Of a stretch of DNA of 64,000 bases, positions 43,449 through 52,116 are shown piece after piece. The stretch covers positions 44,411-108,410 of the forward strand of contig JANWIJ010000097.1 in assembly GCA_025449935.1 (NCBI GenBank), read 5' to 3'. The notes under the pieces were generated by a model. That model was not told the DNA's origin. It made no database searches and saw only the letters and a list, made by a program, of their open reading frames with translations. This DNA comes from Chitinophagaceae bacterium. GTDB taxonomy: Bacteria; Bacteroidota; Bacteroidia; Chitinophagales; Chitinophagaceae. Each line of letters opens with the position of its first letter. The first letter of the stretch is position 1. Made by a program: the position numbers and the translations under genes.

Positions 43449-43820
43449 TCAACGGTAACTTGCCGCCATATCAAAACCATTCATAAGACAGAGTGCAATA
43501 ATCACCAGGTCAATTAAAACACTGAAAAAGAGAACGGGGATAGTTATCCTGGTCGGCATTGCGGCAAGGTTGCTGATGAGGCAAACTGCCATAGCTCCAA
43601 TTGCGAATGGCCAGAAAATAAAGTTATTTCCCGTGAAGAGGATCATAGCGACCGTAATAATTGTAAACACACATCCATGCCCGGCTATTGCAAAAGCCGC
43701 CCATCCAAAACGGTTTTCTTCCTGTTTATCTGACCAGGCTATAAAACGATTCCACCAGGAGGTTGATATTTTTTGTTTCTGGAAGGATGGCGTGAAAGTT
43801 TTCTGAATAGTTATTCCCAT
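43449..43820 (-). CDS. Small membrane protein, unknown function
   Basis: 123 residues from the ATG at 43820; the frame extends 43 codons upstream, but that extension would run toward the APC permease promoter and has no credible start. The N-terminal 45 residues are polar and basic; three hydrophobic segments follow (about 45-62, 67-85 and 92-115). No family is recognised. It is convergent with the polyprenyl synthase gene and divergent from the APC permease gene. Confidence 0.65.
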   Translation of the reverse strand: MGITIQKTFTPSFQKQKISTSWWNRFIAWSDKQEENRFGWAAFAIAGHGCVFTIITVAMILFTGNNFIFWPFAIGAMAVCLISNLAAMPTRITIPVLFFSVLIDLVIIALCLMNGFDMAASYR

Positions 43821-43990
43821 AGTATTTTTTTTACACCACAAAGATGTTCCGTGTATGAAGAGAACAAGCTGATTTATCTCTTCTGGAAACCTGATTTTTG
43901 TCAGCCGGTTGCCGTTTAGTGAAAAGTGGGGAATAAAATCCGGGAACAAGCGGTTTTTTCCCTATTTTAACCCACCAAAATCAACTGCAA

Positions 43991-45643
43991 ATGGCAAACC
44001 AGCTTTTCCGCAAGAAATCAATTACCACCATCCTTAAAGATGCTGAAACGGGGCTCCAGGACGGTCATTCAATAGGACTAAAAAAAGTATTGGGCGTTCG
44101 TGATCTCACTTTTTTTGGCGTGGCAGCTGTCATTGGGGCCGGAATTTTTAGTGGCATTGGTTCTGCCGCCTCCAATGGTGGGCCCGGGGTTGTGTTTCTA
44201 TATGCTTTTACGGCTATTGCCTGCGGATTTGCAGCATTGTGCTATGCCGAGTTTGCCTCTACTGTGCCTGTCTCCGGGAGCGCCTATACGTATTCGTATG
44301 TGGCTTTCGGAGAAATTTTTGCCTGGATCATCGGCTGGGACCTGTTGATGGAGTATGCCATCGGTAATATAGCTGTAGCTATTTCCTGGAGTGATTATTT
44401 TACGAACCTCGTATCTAAAGCCGGGCTCCATATTCCAGACTGGCTGACCATGGATTATATGACGGCAAAAAGAGGTTTCGCAGATGGACTGGCCAGTCAA
44501 TCTTCGGCCTGGACGGATGCGCCAAACCTTGGGGGTTTACGCCTGATCATGGACTTACCCGCCTTATTGATTGTTGCATTAATCACCTATATCGTATTCA
44601 GGGGGATCAGGGAATCCCGTTCTGCCAGTAACCTGATGGTTATAATAAAATTGTGTGTGATCTTTTTTGTAATTGTTTTGGGAGCTTTTTATATTAATCC
44701 TGATAACTGGTCACCATTTACACCAGAAGGTTTTGGCGGGATTATGAAAGGAGTGTCGGCGGTCTTCTTCGCCTATATTGGATTTGATGCCATTTCAACC
44801 ACGGCGGAGGAGTGTAAGAACCCGCAGCGCGATTTACCAAGGGGTATGATCTATTCGCTTATCATTTGCACAATTGTATATGTCTTGCTGGCGCTCGTAC
44901 TGACCGGGATGGTGCCTTATACAAAATTGAATGTTGGCGATCCCTTAGCCATGGTGTTTGATGAAAAGGGATTGAAGTTCATCTCGGCTATTGTAGCGGT
45001 AAGCGCCATAATAGCCACCGCCAGTGTATTACTTGTTTTCCAGCTGGGTCAACCCCGGATCTGGATGAGTATGAGCCGCGACGGCTTATTGCCAAAAATA
45101 TTTTCAAGGATACATCCCAAATATGGAACTCCGTCCTTTTCCACCATACTCACCGGGTTTGTAGTGGCCATCCCTGCGCTGTTTTTGAATCTTAACCAGG
45201 TATTATCACTGACCAGTATCGGCACCTTGTTTGCTTTTGTGCTGGTATGCGGGGGAGTGCTGGTATTGCAGCAACGAAAAGACAAACCGGAAAGCAAATT
45301 CAAAGTCCCCTATATCAATGCACAGTTTATCTATCCTGTTCTTCTCCTTGTTGCCATCGTATTGATTGTAACCAATGTTCCCAGCCATTTCCGGGAAGAC
45401 ATATTTAAAAAAGACACCTGGCCTATGGCGGTTTTCTGGCTGATTGCATTGATCATGGCCGTTTTATCCTTTACGAAAAAACTTTCGCTGCTTCCTGTCC
45501 TTGGCATGATCAGTTGTTTCTACCTGATGGCACAGGAAACCCATACCGTATGGATGCGGTTCCTGGTCTGGCTGGCCATTGGGCTGGCTGTTTATTTCCT
45601 GTATAGTTACAGTCATAGCAAACTGGCTAAGAAAGAAGCATAA
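43991..45643 (+). CDS. APC family amino acid permease (cationic amino acid transporter-like)
   Basis: 550 residues with about fourteen membrane segments. The helix 1 motif GAGIFSGIGSAASNGGPGV, the ECAEF-like CYAEFASTVPVSGSAYTYSYV and GFDAISTTAEECKNPQRDLP are typical of the YfnA/CAT branch that carries amino acids, often cationic or branched. Its substrate is unknown. A strong hairpin (45651-45676) and T-run just after it act as terminator, and overlap the next promoter. Confidence 0.9.
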   Translation: MANQLFRKKSITTILKDAETGLQDGHSIGLKKVLGVRDLTFFGVAAVIGAGIFSGIGSAASNGGPGVVFLYAFTAIACGFAALCYAEFASTVPVSGSAYTYSYVAFGEIFAWIIGWDLLMEYAIGNIAVAISWSDYFTNLVSKAGLHIPDWLTMDYMTAKRGFADGLASQSSAWTDAPNLGGLRLIMDLPALLIVALITYIVFRGIRESRSASNLMVIIKLCVIFFVIVLGAFYINPDNWSPFTPEGFGGIMKGVSAVFFAYIGFDAISTTAEECKNPQRDLPRGMIYSLIICTIVYVLLALVLTGMVPYTKLNVGDPLAMVFDEKGLKFISAIVAVSAIIATASVLLVFQLGQPRIWMSMSRDGLLPKIFSRIHPKYGTPSFSTILTGFVVAIPALFLNLNQVLSLTSIGTLFAFVLVCGGVLVLQQRKDKPESKFKVPYINAQFIYPVLLLVAIVLIVTNVPSHFREDIFKKDTWPMAVFWLIALIMAVLSFTKKLSLLPVLGMISCFYLMAQETHTVWMRFLVWLAIGLAVYFLYSYSHSKLAKKEA

Positions 45644-45650
45644 ACCCGCT

Positions 45651-45686
45651 GTGCCGGGGTTTGTAAACCGCGGCACGCTTATTTTT
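45651..45686 (+). terminator. Terminator after the APC permease gene, overlapping the next promoter
   Basis: GTGCCG (45651-45656) pairs with CGGCAC (45671-45676), and inner GGTTT pairs with AAACC. The T-run that ends it is part of the -7 box at 45680-45687. Confidence 0.82.
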
Positions 45687-45687
45687 G
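45680..45687 (+). promoter_or_regulatory. Bacteroidota -7 box (TATTTTTG) for the Smr/DUF2027 gene
   Basis: Exact TAnnTTTG match four bases before the ATG at 45692. Transcription would begin at the start codon; the mRNA would be leaderless. The same bases serve as the terminator T-run of the upstream gene. Confidence 0.6.
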
Positions 45688-45691
45688 CAGG

Positions 45692-46711
45692 ATGAAGTAC
45701 CAGGTGGGTGATATTGTGCTGATCTTACATTCCAATGAAGAAGGAACTATCGTAGACATTATCAATGACAAAATGCTGATGGTTGATGTAAAAGGGGTCA
45801 CATTCCCTGTTTACATGGACCAGGTTGACTTTCCTTATTTTAAAAGGTTTACCGAAAAAAAAATTGTCCCCGCCAAAAAGGAGAAAAAATTCGTGGATGA
45901 TATCCGGAAAGAGAAATCCTCCGTGGAGAAAAAAGTTGCAGATGGTGTCTGGCTTACTTTTTTACCCGTAATGGATACCGACGAGTTTGGGGATGAGGTG
46001 GTGGAAGAGCTTAAACTGCACCTGGTAAACAGGACGGAGACAGCTTACCATTTTATTTATAAACTGCATTTTTTCGGAAAACCTGATTTTGATTTGAAAA
46101 ATCAAATTAATCCTTTTGAGAATTTTTACCTGCATGATGTGGATTTTGCCGACCTGAATGACAGCCCATCCTTTGAGTTTGATTTTTCACTCGTACTTCC
46201 TGATAAAAAGAAAGCGGATCATTATGAATCATCGGTACGGTTAAAGCCTAAACAGCTATTTGCGAAAATTGAAGAACTGAAGAAGAACAACCAGGCCACT
46301 TTTTCCCAGTTGTTGTTCACGCTATATCCTGATAAAATAACGGAAGACCGCGTTGAAATGGGAAGACTGGCTTCGAAAGGTTATAAAGTGTATGAAGCAT
46401 CCAGTGCCCGTCAGCACCTGGAGCCGGCCCGCAGCGTTATTGACCTGCATATTGAAAAGCTGGCCGACGACTGGAAACATCTCAGCAATTACGAGATATT
46501 AAGCCTGCAATTAAAAACATTCGAGAAATACTATCACCTGTCTGTCGTGCATCACCAGTCATCCCTCACGGTGATTCATGGAGTGGGGGAGGGAAGGCTG
46601 CGGGATGAAATACATGACATACTCCGGTTGAAGAAGGAAGTGAAGTCATTTGTCAACCAGTATCACCCCAATTTTGGATACGGAGCTACCGAGATTTTTT
46701 TCCAGTATTGA
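45692..46711 (+). CDS. DUF2027 and Smr domain protein
   Basis: 339 residues. The N-terminal DUF2027-type part (1-60) begins KYQVGDIVLILHSNEEGTIVD and the C-terminal Smr domain (about 250-339) has VIDLHIEKL, then the conserved VIHGVGEGRLR and the terminal GYGATEIFFQY. Smr domains cut or bind branched DNA or RNA; MutS2 carries one. Stand-alone DUF2027-Smr proteins are typical of Bacteroidota and have no settled function. A likely acidic mid-region (about 95-240) is a beta-rich domain. It ends 23 bases before kaiC, so cotranscription is possible. Confidence 0.88.
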   Translation: MKYQVGDIVLILHSNEEGTIVDIINDKMLMVDVKGVTFPVYMDQVDFPYFKRFTEKKIVPAKKEKKFVDDIRKEKSSVEKKVADGVWLTFLPVMDTDEFGDEVVEELKLHLVNRTETAYHFIYKLHFFGKPDFDLKNQINPFENFYLHDVDFADLNDSPSFEFDFSLVLPDKKKADHYESSVRLKPKQLFAKIEELKKNNQATFSQLLFTLYPDKITEDRVEMGRLASKGYKVYEASSARQHLEPARSVIDLHIEKLADDWKHLSNYEILSLQLKTFEKYYHLSVVHHQSSLTVIHGVGEGRLRDEIHDILRLKKEVKSFVNQYHPNFGYGATEIFFQY

Positions 46712-46734
46712 AACATTAGAATTACTTTAAGGTT

Positions 46735-48303
46735 ATGAAACTTCAATCAATTGCCAAGACTCAAACAGGCATCAGCGGCCTGGACCAGGTTACCGGTGGT
46801 GGCCTGCCAAAGGGCCGGCCGACACTCATCTGCGGAGGACCCGGTTGCGGCAAAACATTGTTTTCGGTAGAGTTTATTGTTAAGGGAGCCATCCTCTATA
46901 ATGAGCCCGGGGTATTCATGACATTTGAAGAAAAAACAGAAGAACTGGTCAGCAATGTGGCTTCGCTCGGGTTTGACCTGGAAAAGCTGCAAAGCAGCAA
47001 AAAGATCAGGCTGGATTATGTATACATAGAACGCGGTGAAATTGAAGAAACCGGTGAATACGACCTGGATGGTCTTTTCATCAGGCTGGAACATGCTATT
47101 GACAGCATTGGTGCGAAGCGGGTAGTTCTTGATACAATTGAAAATCTTTTTGCCGGGTTGCAAAACCAGGGTATACTCCGTGCTGAGCTGAGGAGGCTTT
47201 TTACCTGGCTGAAAGCAAAAGGAGTAACTGCTATTATAACCGCGGAAAAAGGAGAAGGGTCCTTAACCAGACATGGGCTTGAAGAATATGTATCAGATTG
47301 TGTCATAGTGCTGGATCACCGGATGATTGACCAGGTATCCACCCGCCGCCTGCGCATCGTAAAATACAGGGGCTCTGCACATGGCACAAATGAGTATCCA
47401 TTCCTGATCGATGATGAGGGAATTTCGGTTTTGCCCGTGACCTCTCTCCGCCTGGCGCGGGAAGTTTCTTCTCAACGGATTTCCTCGGGTATCAAAGGGC
47501 TGGACGAAATGCTTGGAAACAAAGGGTTTTTCCGGGGTGGAAGCATCCTGGTATCGGGGCCCTCGGGAACAGGGAAGACAAGCATTGCCTCGTCTTTTGT
47601 TCAGGCAGCTTGCCGGAGAAAAGAGCGATGTATCTTTTTTGCCTTCGAAGAATCTCCCCCGCAGATTGTAAGGAATATGCGGTCAATTAACCTGGATCTT
47701 GCCCGGTATATCAGGAATGGTCTTTTGCAGTTTCATTCTTCACATCCTACAGAACACGGCCTTGAGCAGCACCTCGTCACCATGTATAAAATGGTACGTA
47801 AATTCAAACCAAAGGTAGTTGTGATTGATCCGATCACCAACCTGATCACTGTGGGTATAGTGCGGGATGTAAAGTCCATGCTGATGAGGCTTATTGACAT
47901 GCTTCAGGCTGAAGGCATAACGGTGATGTTTACCGCCCTCGCTATTAATAATACCACCAACGACCAGGCAGATGAAGCCATTTCATCACTGGTGGATACC
48001 TGGATACAAGTAAGGGATGTGGAAGCAAATGGTGAAAGGAACCGTGGGTTGTTTATTATGAAGTCCCGGGGTATGAACCATTCTAAAAAAGTAAGAGAAT
48101 TTGTGATCTCCGACCAGGGGATTGGATTAGTGGATATCTATGTGGGCCCCCATGGCATCTTAATTGGGTCTGCAAGAGAGGCCCAAAAATTGCTGCATAA
48201 TGAAAAGGGCAGCGGCCGGACAGGAAAACCAGCTCAAAGAAATCCCCGGTTAAAACAGAATGGCAGTACTTCAAAGCGAAAAAATAAAAAGGCGATCAAA
48301 TAA
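46735..48303 (+). CDS. kaiC: KaiC-like circadian clock ATPase
   Basis: 522 residues with two RecA-type domains, as in KaiC. CI: Walker A GGPGCGKT (34-41), Glu pair FEEK (E65-E66), Walker [11 protein letters not shown] (129-138). CII: Walker A GPSGTGKT (275-282), Glu pair FEES (E305-E306), Walker [12 protein letters not shown] (360-370). The CII phosphosite region reads [10 protein letters not shown] (414-423), so the Ser-Thr pair of cyanobacterial KaiC is Ser417-Ser418. A basic tail of about 35 residues (488-522) replaces the cyanobacterial C-terminal segment that KaiA binds. A weak TACTTTAA box at 46723-46730 may give a second promoter. It leads a unit with two kaiB genes and a histidine kinase. 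Confidence 0.92.
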   Translation: MKLQSIAKTQTGISGLDQVTGGGLPKGRPTLICGGPGCGKTLFSVEFIVKGAILYNEPGVFMTFEEKTEELVSNVASLGFDLEKLQSSKKIRLDYVYIERGEIEETGEYDLDGLFIRLEHAIDSIGAKRVVLDTIENLFAGLQNQGILRAELRRLFTWLKAKGVTAIITAEKGEGSLTRHGLEEYVSDCVIVLDHRMIDQVSTRRLRIVKYRGSAHGTNEYPFLIDDEGISVLPVTSLRLAREVSSQRISSGIKGLDEMLGNKGFFRGGSILVSGPSGTGKTSIASSFVQAACRRKERCIFFAFEESPPQIVRNMRSINLDLARYIRNGLLQFHSSHPTEHGLEQHLVTMYKMVRKFKPKVVVIDPITNLITVGIVRDVKSMLMRLIDMLQAEGITVMFTALAINNTTNDQADEAISSLVDTWIQVRDVEANGERNRGLFIMKSRGMNHSKKVREFVISDQGIGLVDIYVGPHGILIGSAREAQKLLHNEKGSGRTGKPAQRNPRLKQNGSTSKRKNKKAIK

Positions 48304-48304
48304 T

Positions 48305-48604
48305 ATGGGAAAAAAAGACCCAACCTGGGAATTAAGATTGTATGTGGCGGGTAAAACACCAAAATCAGTTACAGCCCTCAGCAACCTCAAAAAATATTGC
48401 GAGACGCACTTAAAGGGCAGTTATACCTTAGAAGTTATTGACTTGCTGGTTCATCCCCAGCTGGCCGAAGGTGACCAGATATTTGCGATACCAACCCTGG
48501 TCAGGAAAGTACCCGTGCCGATCCGCAAAATCATCGGGGACTTGTCCAATGAAGAAAAAGTACTGGTGGGGTTAGATATCCGGCCCGTAACAAAAAAAGT
48601 ATAA
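48305..48604 (+). CDS. kaiB: KaiB-like protein, copy 1
   Basis: 99 residues of the thioredoxin-fold KaiB family. The motifs [12 protein letters not shown] (10-21), [15 protein letters not shown] and [20 protein letters not shown] (61-80) are intact, with the conserved Gly78-Asp79 near the end of the KaiC-binding region. KaiB binds the CI ring of phosphorylated KaiC after a fold switch and slows its ATPase. The ATG at 48305 follows the kaiC stop by one base; an upstream frame start at 48260 lies inside kaiC and was not used. The stop overlaps the next kaiB start as TAATG. Confidence 0.92.
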   Translation: MGKKDPTWELRLYVAGKTPKSVTALSNLKKYCETHLKGSYTLEVIDLLVHPQLAEGDQIFAIPTLVRKVPVPIRKIIGDLSNEEKVLVGLDIRPVTKKV

Positions 48605-48921
48605 TGCCAAAACAAAGTGCAACCATACATGGAAAGCAAGTAAACGACAGGTTTTTATTCCACCTTTATATCACCGGCGCTTCCCCTAATTCATCCCGAG
48701 CCGTTACTAACCTGAAACATATATTTGATAAACTCCTTGCGAAAAACTATGAGCTGGAGATAATAGATGTATACCAGAACCCCGCCATGGCGCAAAAAGA
48801 GAATATCATCGCCCTGCCTCTCCTGGTGAAAAAACAACCCTTGCCCGAAAGAAAGATGATCGGCGATATGTCCGATGCCATAAAGCTGGCAGCCATGGTT
48901 GGCCTTGAAAATGTTCAGTAA
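48604..48921 (+). CDS. KaiB-like protein, copy 2 (divergent)
   Basis: 105 residues, a second KaiB. It keeps LYITGASPNSSRAV (21-34), LEIIDVYQNP (51-60), ALPLLVKKQPLPERKMIGDM (70-89) and Gly87-Asp88, but differs from copy 1 at most other positions and has a longer polar N-terminus. It starts on the last base of the copy 1 stop (TAATG) and its own stop overlaps the histidine kinase start in the same way, so all three are likely translated in a coupled manner. The two copies may bind different KaiC states or other partners. Confidence 0.9.
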   Translation: MPKQSATIHGKQVNDRFLFHLYITGASPNSSRAVTNLKHIFDKLLAKNYELEIIDVYQNPAMAQKENIIALPLLVKKQPLPERKMIGDMSDAIKLAAMVGLENVQ

Positions 48922-50582
48922 TGATGAACCAGACAAAGACTTATGAAGAATTATCAGCCGAGCTGGAAGAATTGCGCCTGCAGGTGCAGGAGGCCAATGA
49001 AACCCTCCATGCCATAAAAACAGGGCAGATTGATGCCATATTTGTTGAAAACGAAAAAGGAAGGCAACTCTATACGTTAAAAACGGCCGACCAGACTTAC
49101 CGCGTATTTATAGAAAAAATGAAGGAGGGAGCCGTTACACTGAACAGCAATGAGCTGATCCTGTACAGCAACTCACAGTTTGCAACGATGATCGGTGAAC
49201 CCCTCTCTAAAGTAATTGGTATACCTTTTAGAAGGTTCATACCCGATATCTACAAAAATGAGTTTGATAAACTGGTAAAAAAGGGATGGGGATCGGACAG
49301 TAAAGGAGAGTTGTCACTGCAAAACAAAACAGGCCAGCTTATTCCATTTCTTTTATCCTTTACGTCGCTTGAACTGGATGATGGGATGGCGTTGAGTATC
49401 ATACTGACCGATCTTTCAGCACAGAAAAATGTCGAAAAGGAATTACAACTAAAAAATGTCCAGCTTGAAGCCATCAAGCAGAAAATATCGGGCATGAATG
49501 AACAGCTGGAGGAAACGGTGGAAGAAAGGACCAAAGATCTTTTGATCAGCCGGGAACATTTTAAATTTTTGGCCGATAATATCCCGGTCATCGTCTGGAC
49601 GACCGGGCAAGATGGGTCAATTGATTACTTCAACAAACGCTGGTATGAATTTACAGGGCTTAGCCCTGAGCAATCCATGGGTTTGGGATCCCAGGCTGCT
49701 TTGTATGATGCGGACCTGGAGCCCACGCTCAACGCATGGACCCAGGCGATAGAAAAAGGGGCCCATTTTGATTTTGAATACCGGATCCGCAGGGCGGACG
49801 GCAAATACCGCTGGTTCCTGGGGAAAGGACATCCCCTGAAAGACGAAGAAGGTAAGCTGGTTGCCTGGTTCGGAACATCCACTGATATTGAGGACCAGAA
49901 AAAGGAAATGGAGAAAAAAGATGAATTCATGAGTGTGGCAAGTCATGAACTAAAAACTCCCCTCACCAGCCTGAAAGGATATATTCAATTGATGCAACAG
50001 CACCGGGACCTACCGGATAATATCGAAAAATATATCAGTAAAGCGAATGATTCGGTCAATAAGCTTCAGCACCTGATCAATGACCTGCTGGACGTAAGTA
50101 AAATCGAAGCCGGCAAGTTGAAGTTTGATATGCATAAGCTAAACCTCGTTGATATCCTTAACGCCTGTATTGAGAACAGCAGCTATATCTATGCCTCGCT
50201 GAAAATTAAAAAAGAGATCGGTAAGACTCTCCCGGTTTTTGGAAACGGGGAAAGACTGGAACAGGTGATCATGAACCTTGTGAGTAATGCTGTTAAATAT
50301 TCCCCGGACAAAAATGAAATAATTATCCGCACTACCGTGGAGAACGATCGCGTCACTGTATCCGTGATTGATTTTGGCATTGGCCTGACAGAAACAGACC
50401 AAAAAAGAATATTCGAACGTTTCTACCGGGTTGAAAACAGCAATTTCTTTACGTCCGGGCTGGGCATGGGACTTTATATTTCTGCGCAGATCATTAAAGA
50501 ACACCATGGCAAAATGCAAGTACAAAGCCAGCTCAATAAAGGTTCTTCCATTTCATTTTCTTTGCCACTTGCAGGCGGTTAA
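48921..50582 (+). CDS. PAS-domain sensor histidine kinase (Kai-linked)
   Basis: 553 residues with no signal peptide or membrane segment, so cytoplasmic. A coiled-coil start (5-33) is followed by a first PAS (about 58-168), a second coiled coil (170-210), a second PAS/PAC (about 211-325), a HisKA domain with the phospho-His H342 (SHELKTPL), and an HATPase domain (N box NLVSNAVKYSPD, G1 DFGIGL, G2 GLGMGLYIS). ATG at 48921 overlaps the kaiB2 stop; an ATG at 48924 is also usable. A soluble kinase in a kaiBC unit parallels the SasA/CikA outputs of cyanobacteria, but it lacks SasA's KaiB-like domain. Confidence 0.9.
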   Translation: MMNQTKTYEELSAELEELRLQVQEANETLHAIKTGQIDAIFVENEKGRQLYTLKTADQTYRVFIEKMKEGAVTLNSNELILYSNSQFATMIGEPLSKVIGIPFRRFIPDIYKNEFDKLVKKGWGSDSKGELSLQNKTGQLIPFLLSFTSLELDDGMALSIILTDLSAQKNVEKELQLKNVQLEAIKQKISGMNEQLEETVEERTKDLLISREHFKFLADNIPVIVWTTGQDGSIDYFNKRWYEFTGLSPEQSMGLGSQAALYDADLEPTLNAWTQAIEKGAHFDFEYRIRRADGKYRWFLGKGHPLKDEEGKLVAWFGTSTDIEDQKKEMEKKDEFMSVASHELKTPLTSLKGYIQLMQQHRDLPDNIEKYISKANDSVNKLQHLINDLLDVSKIEAGKLKFDMHKLNLVDILNACIENSSYIYASLKIKKEIGKTLPVFGNGERLEQVIMNLVSNAVKYSPDKNEIIIRTTVENDRVTVSVIDFGIGLTETDQKRIFERFYRVENSNFFTSGLGMGLYISAQIIKEHHGKMQVQSQLNKGSSISFSLPLAGG

Positions 50583-50959
50583 TGAGGGTTAGCCTTAATG
50601 CCGTTGTTCATGACCCGGCCGATCATTTCACTCAAGGCCGAGATATCAAAGGGCTTTTTCAGGTAATAATCTGCTTTGGCTTCGGAGGCTATTTTTTCTA
50701 TATCATTATTGGCACTGAACAGGATCACCGGGATATGACGGGTGGCTTTGGTGCTCTTAATAAGCTGGGTGGCTTCCACACCCCCGATACCGGGTATCCA
50801 GTTATCCATCAGTATTACATCCGGCCCGGTCTCGCTTATCCTTTCGATCACATGTTTGCTGCTGGTTTCCCCAACGGTTTCCAGTCCCTTTTGCCGCAGA
50901 ATTATAGTACATAATTCCAATATATCTTCATCATCATCAAAAATCAATACCCGGCCCAT
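50579..50959 (-). CDS. Single-domain response regulator, convergent with the Kai-linked kinase
   Basis: 126 residues from the ATG at 50959 (an in-frame ATG at 50977 adds six residues). A receiver domain alone: acidic pocket DDDED (8-12), phospho-acceptor D52 (LMDNWIPG), Ser82 (ILFSANN) and K101 (YLKKPFD). There is no DNA-binding output. Its stop and that of the kinase share TTAA at 50579-50582. It is the only response regulator in the window, so it is the likely target of the kinase, but the pairing is inferred from position. CheY-like signalling or phosphorelay to a distant partner is possible. Confidence 0.88.
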   Translation of the reverse strand: MGRVLIFDDDEDILELCTIILRQKGLETVGETSSKHVIERISETGPDVILMDNWIPGIGGVEATQLIKSTKATRHIPVILFSANNDIEKIASEAKADYYLKKPFDISALSEMIGRVMNNGIKANPH

Positions 50960-51028
50960 ACAAATTTTTTTATGCAAGATGTATAATCACCTCAAAGATA
51001 ATGTAGGGCAGCTCCCGATAAAAAAATT

Positions 51029-51036
51029 TACTTTTG
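51029..51036 (+). promoter_or_regulatory. Bacteroidota -7 box (TACTTTTG) for rnpB
   Basis: Exact TAnnTTTG match five bases before the 5' end of the RNase P RNA, the correct distance for a start at about 51041-51043. Confidence 0.7.
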
Positions 51037-51040
51037 CCCT

Positions 51041-51436
51041 GCTACAAGCCAGGCTATCGACTCAGCGCCAGCCTGCCGTAAGGCAGGATTGCAGTTGGGT
51101 AGGAAAGTCCGGACAGCACAGAGCAATGCACCGGTGAATAGCCGGCTTCCCGGTGAAGACCGGGAAAGAGACAGTGCCACAGAAAATAACTGTCCCGGCG
51201 TTACAGCCGGGGTGAGGGTGAAAACGCAGGGTAAGAGCCTACGGCTTATGATGGTAACATCATTCGCGGGTAAACCTTGCATGCTGAAATGCCACGTATA
51301 GTACCGTTTGAGGGCTGCTCGTCCAAGTGCCGGCTTGCCGGGACGGGGTACAGGGTAGGCAGATTGATTCTGCCGGGTAACCGGCCGAACAGATAAATGA
51401 TAGCCCACGACAGAATCCGGCTTACCGGCTTGTAGC
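51041..51436 (+). ncRNA. rnpB: RNase P RNA, bacterial class A
   Basis: The catalytic RNA of ribonuclease P, which matures tRNA 5' ends. Its ends pair as helix P1: GCTACAAGCC (51041-51050) with GGCTTGTAGC (51427-51436). The conserved core block GGAAAGTCCGGACA begins at about 51099, AGAGCAATGC follows, and the universal 3' block ACAGAATCCGGCTTA is at about 51411-51425. Length of about 396 nucleotides fits class A. A T-run at 51437-51443 ends it. It is preceded by its own -7 box and lies between a response regulator gene and a lipoprotein gene. Confidence 0.95.
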
Positions 51437-51458
51437 TTTTTTTAAGAAAAACAGACAG

Positions 51459-52100
51459 ATGAAATTAATATGGGCTGTTACCACGGCAATAATTCTCTGC
51501 AGTGGTTGCAAAAGCAAATCAACTGGTAAGGTAGAAAAGAAAGAAGTTGCCAAACCCGGCCCGGCAGAGAATCCCGGCAAGGCTGAAACAAAGGAAGCCC
51601 TGCTGCTGAAATTAAGCGGGAGTATACTGCTGGCGATAAAAAACAAAGACTATCAATCTGTGGCCAATCATGTTCACCCGGTTGCAGGACTCCGGTTCTC
51701 TCCCTATGGATTTATTGACACAATTCATGATGTTGTATTGAAGCCGGACGAATTGATTAAAGAGGCAGGTAACAAGACTCAGGCAAATAAAACCTGGGGC
51801 GAATTTGATGGAAGCGGTGAGCCCATCCGGATGACCCTGGATAAGTACATGGAGGCCTTTGTGTATGATGTTGATTTTGCCCAACCTGAAATCATTAAAG
51901 TAAATGAAGTAATTGGGAAAGGGAATTCTTTGAACAATCTCACCCTTGTTTACCCGGGTGCTGATTTTACGGAGAGTTATTTTTCCGGGTTTGATAAGAA
52001 ATATGAAGGTATGGACTGGCGGAGCCTGCGGCTGGTCTATAAACTTATTGATGGAAATTACTATTTAGCCGGGATCATCCATGATCAATGGACAACCTGA
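51459..52100 (+). CDS. Lipoprotein, hypothetical
   Basis: 213 residues with a lipoprotein signal (ILCSGC, Cys17). A Lys/Pro/Glu-rich linker (about 18-47) leads to a globular part (50-213) with LLKLSGSILLAIKNKDYQSVANHVHPVAGLRFSPYGFI, a DFTESYFSGFDKKYEGMDWRSLRLVY segment and a closing NYYLAGIIHDQWTT. The end resembles the final strands of NTF2-like domains, so a similar fold is possible. It is convergent with the CPBP gene (16-base gap) and follows rnpB by 22 bases, within reach of read-through. Confidence 0.75.
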   Translation: MKLIWAVTTAIILCSGCKSKSTGKVEKKEVAKPGPAENPGKAETKEALLLKLSGSILLAIKNKDYQSVANHVHPVAGLRFSPYGFIDTIHDVVLKPDELIKEAGNKTQANKTWGEFDGSGEPIRMTLDKYMEAFVYDVDFAQPEIIKVNEVIGKGNSLNNLTLVYPGADFTESYFSGFDKKYEGMDWRSLRLVYKLIDGNYYLAGIIHDQWTT

Positions 52101-52116
52101 AATGCAGCGGGTGGTT

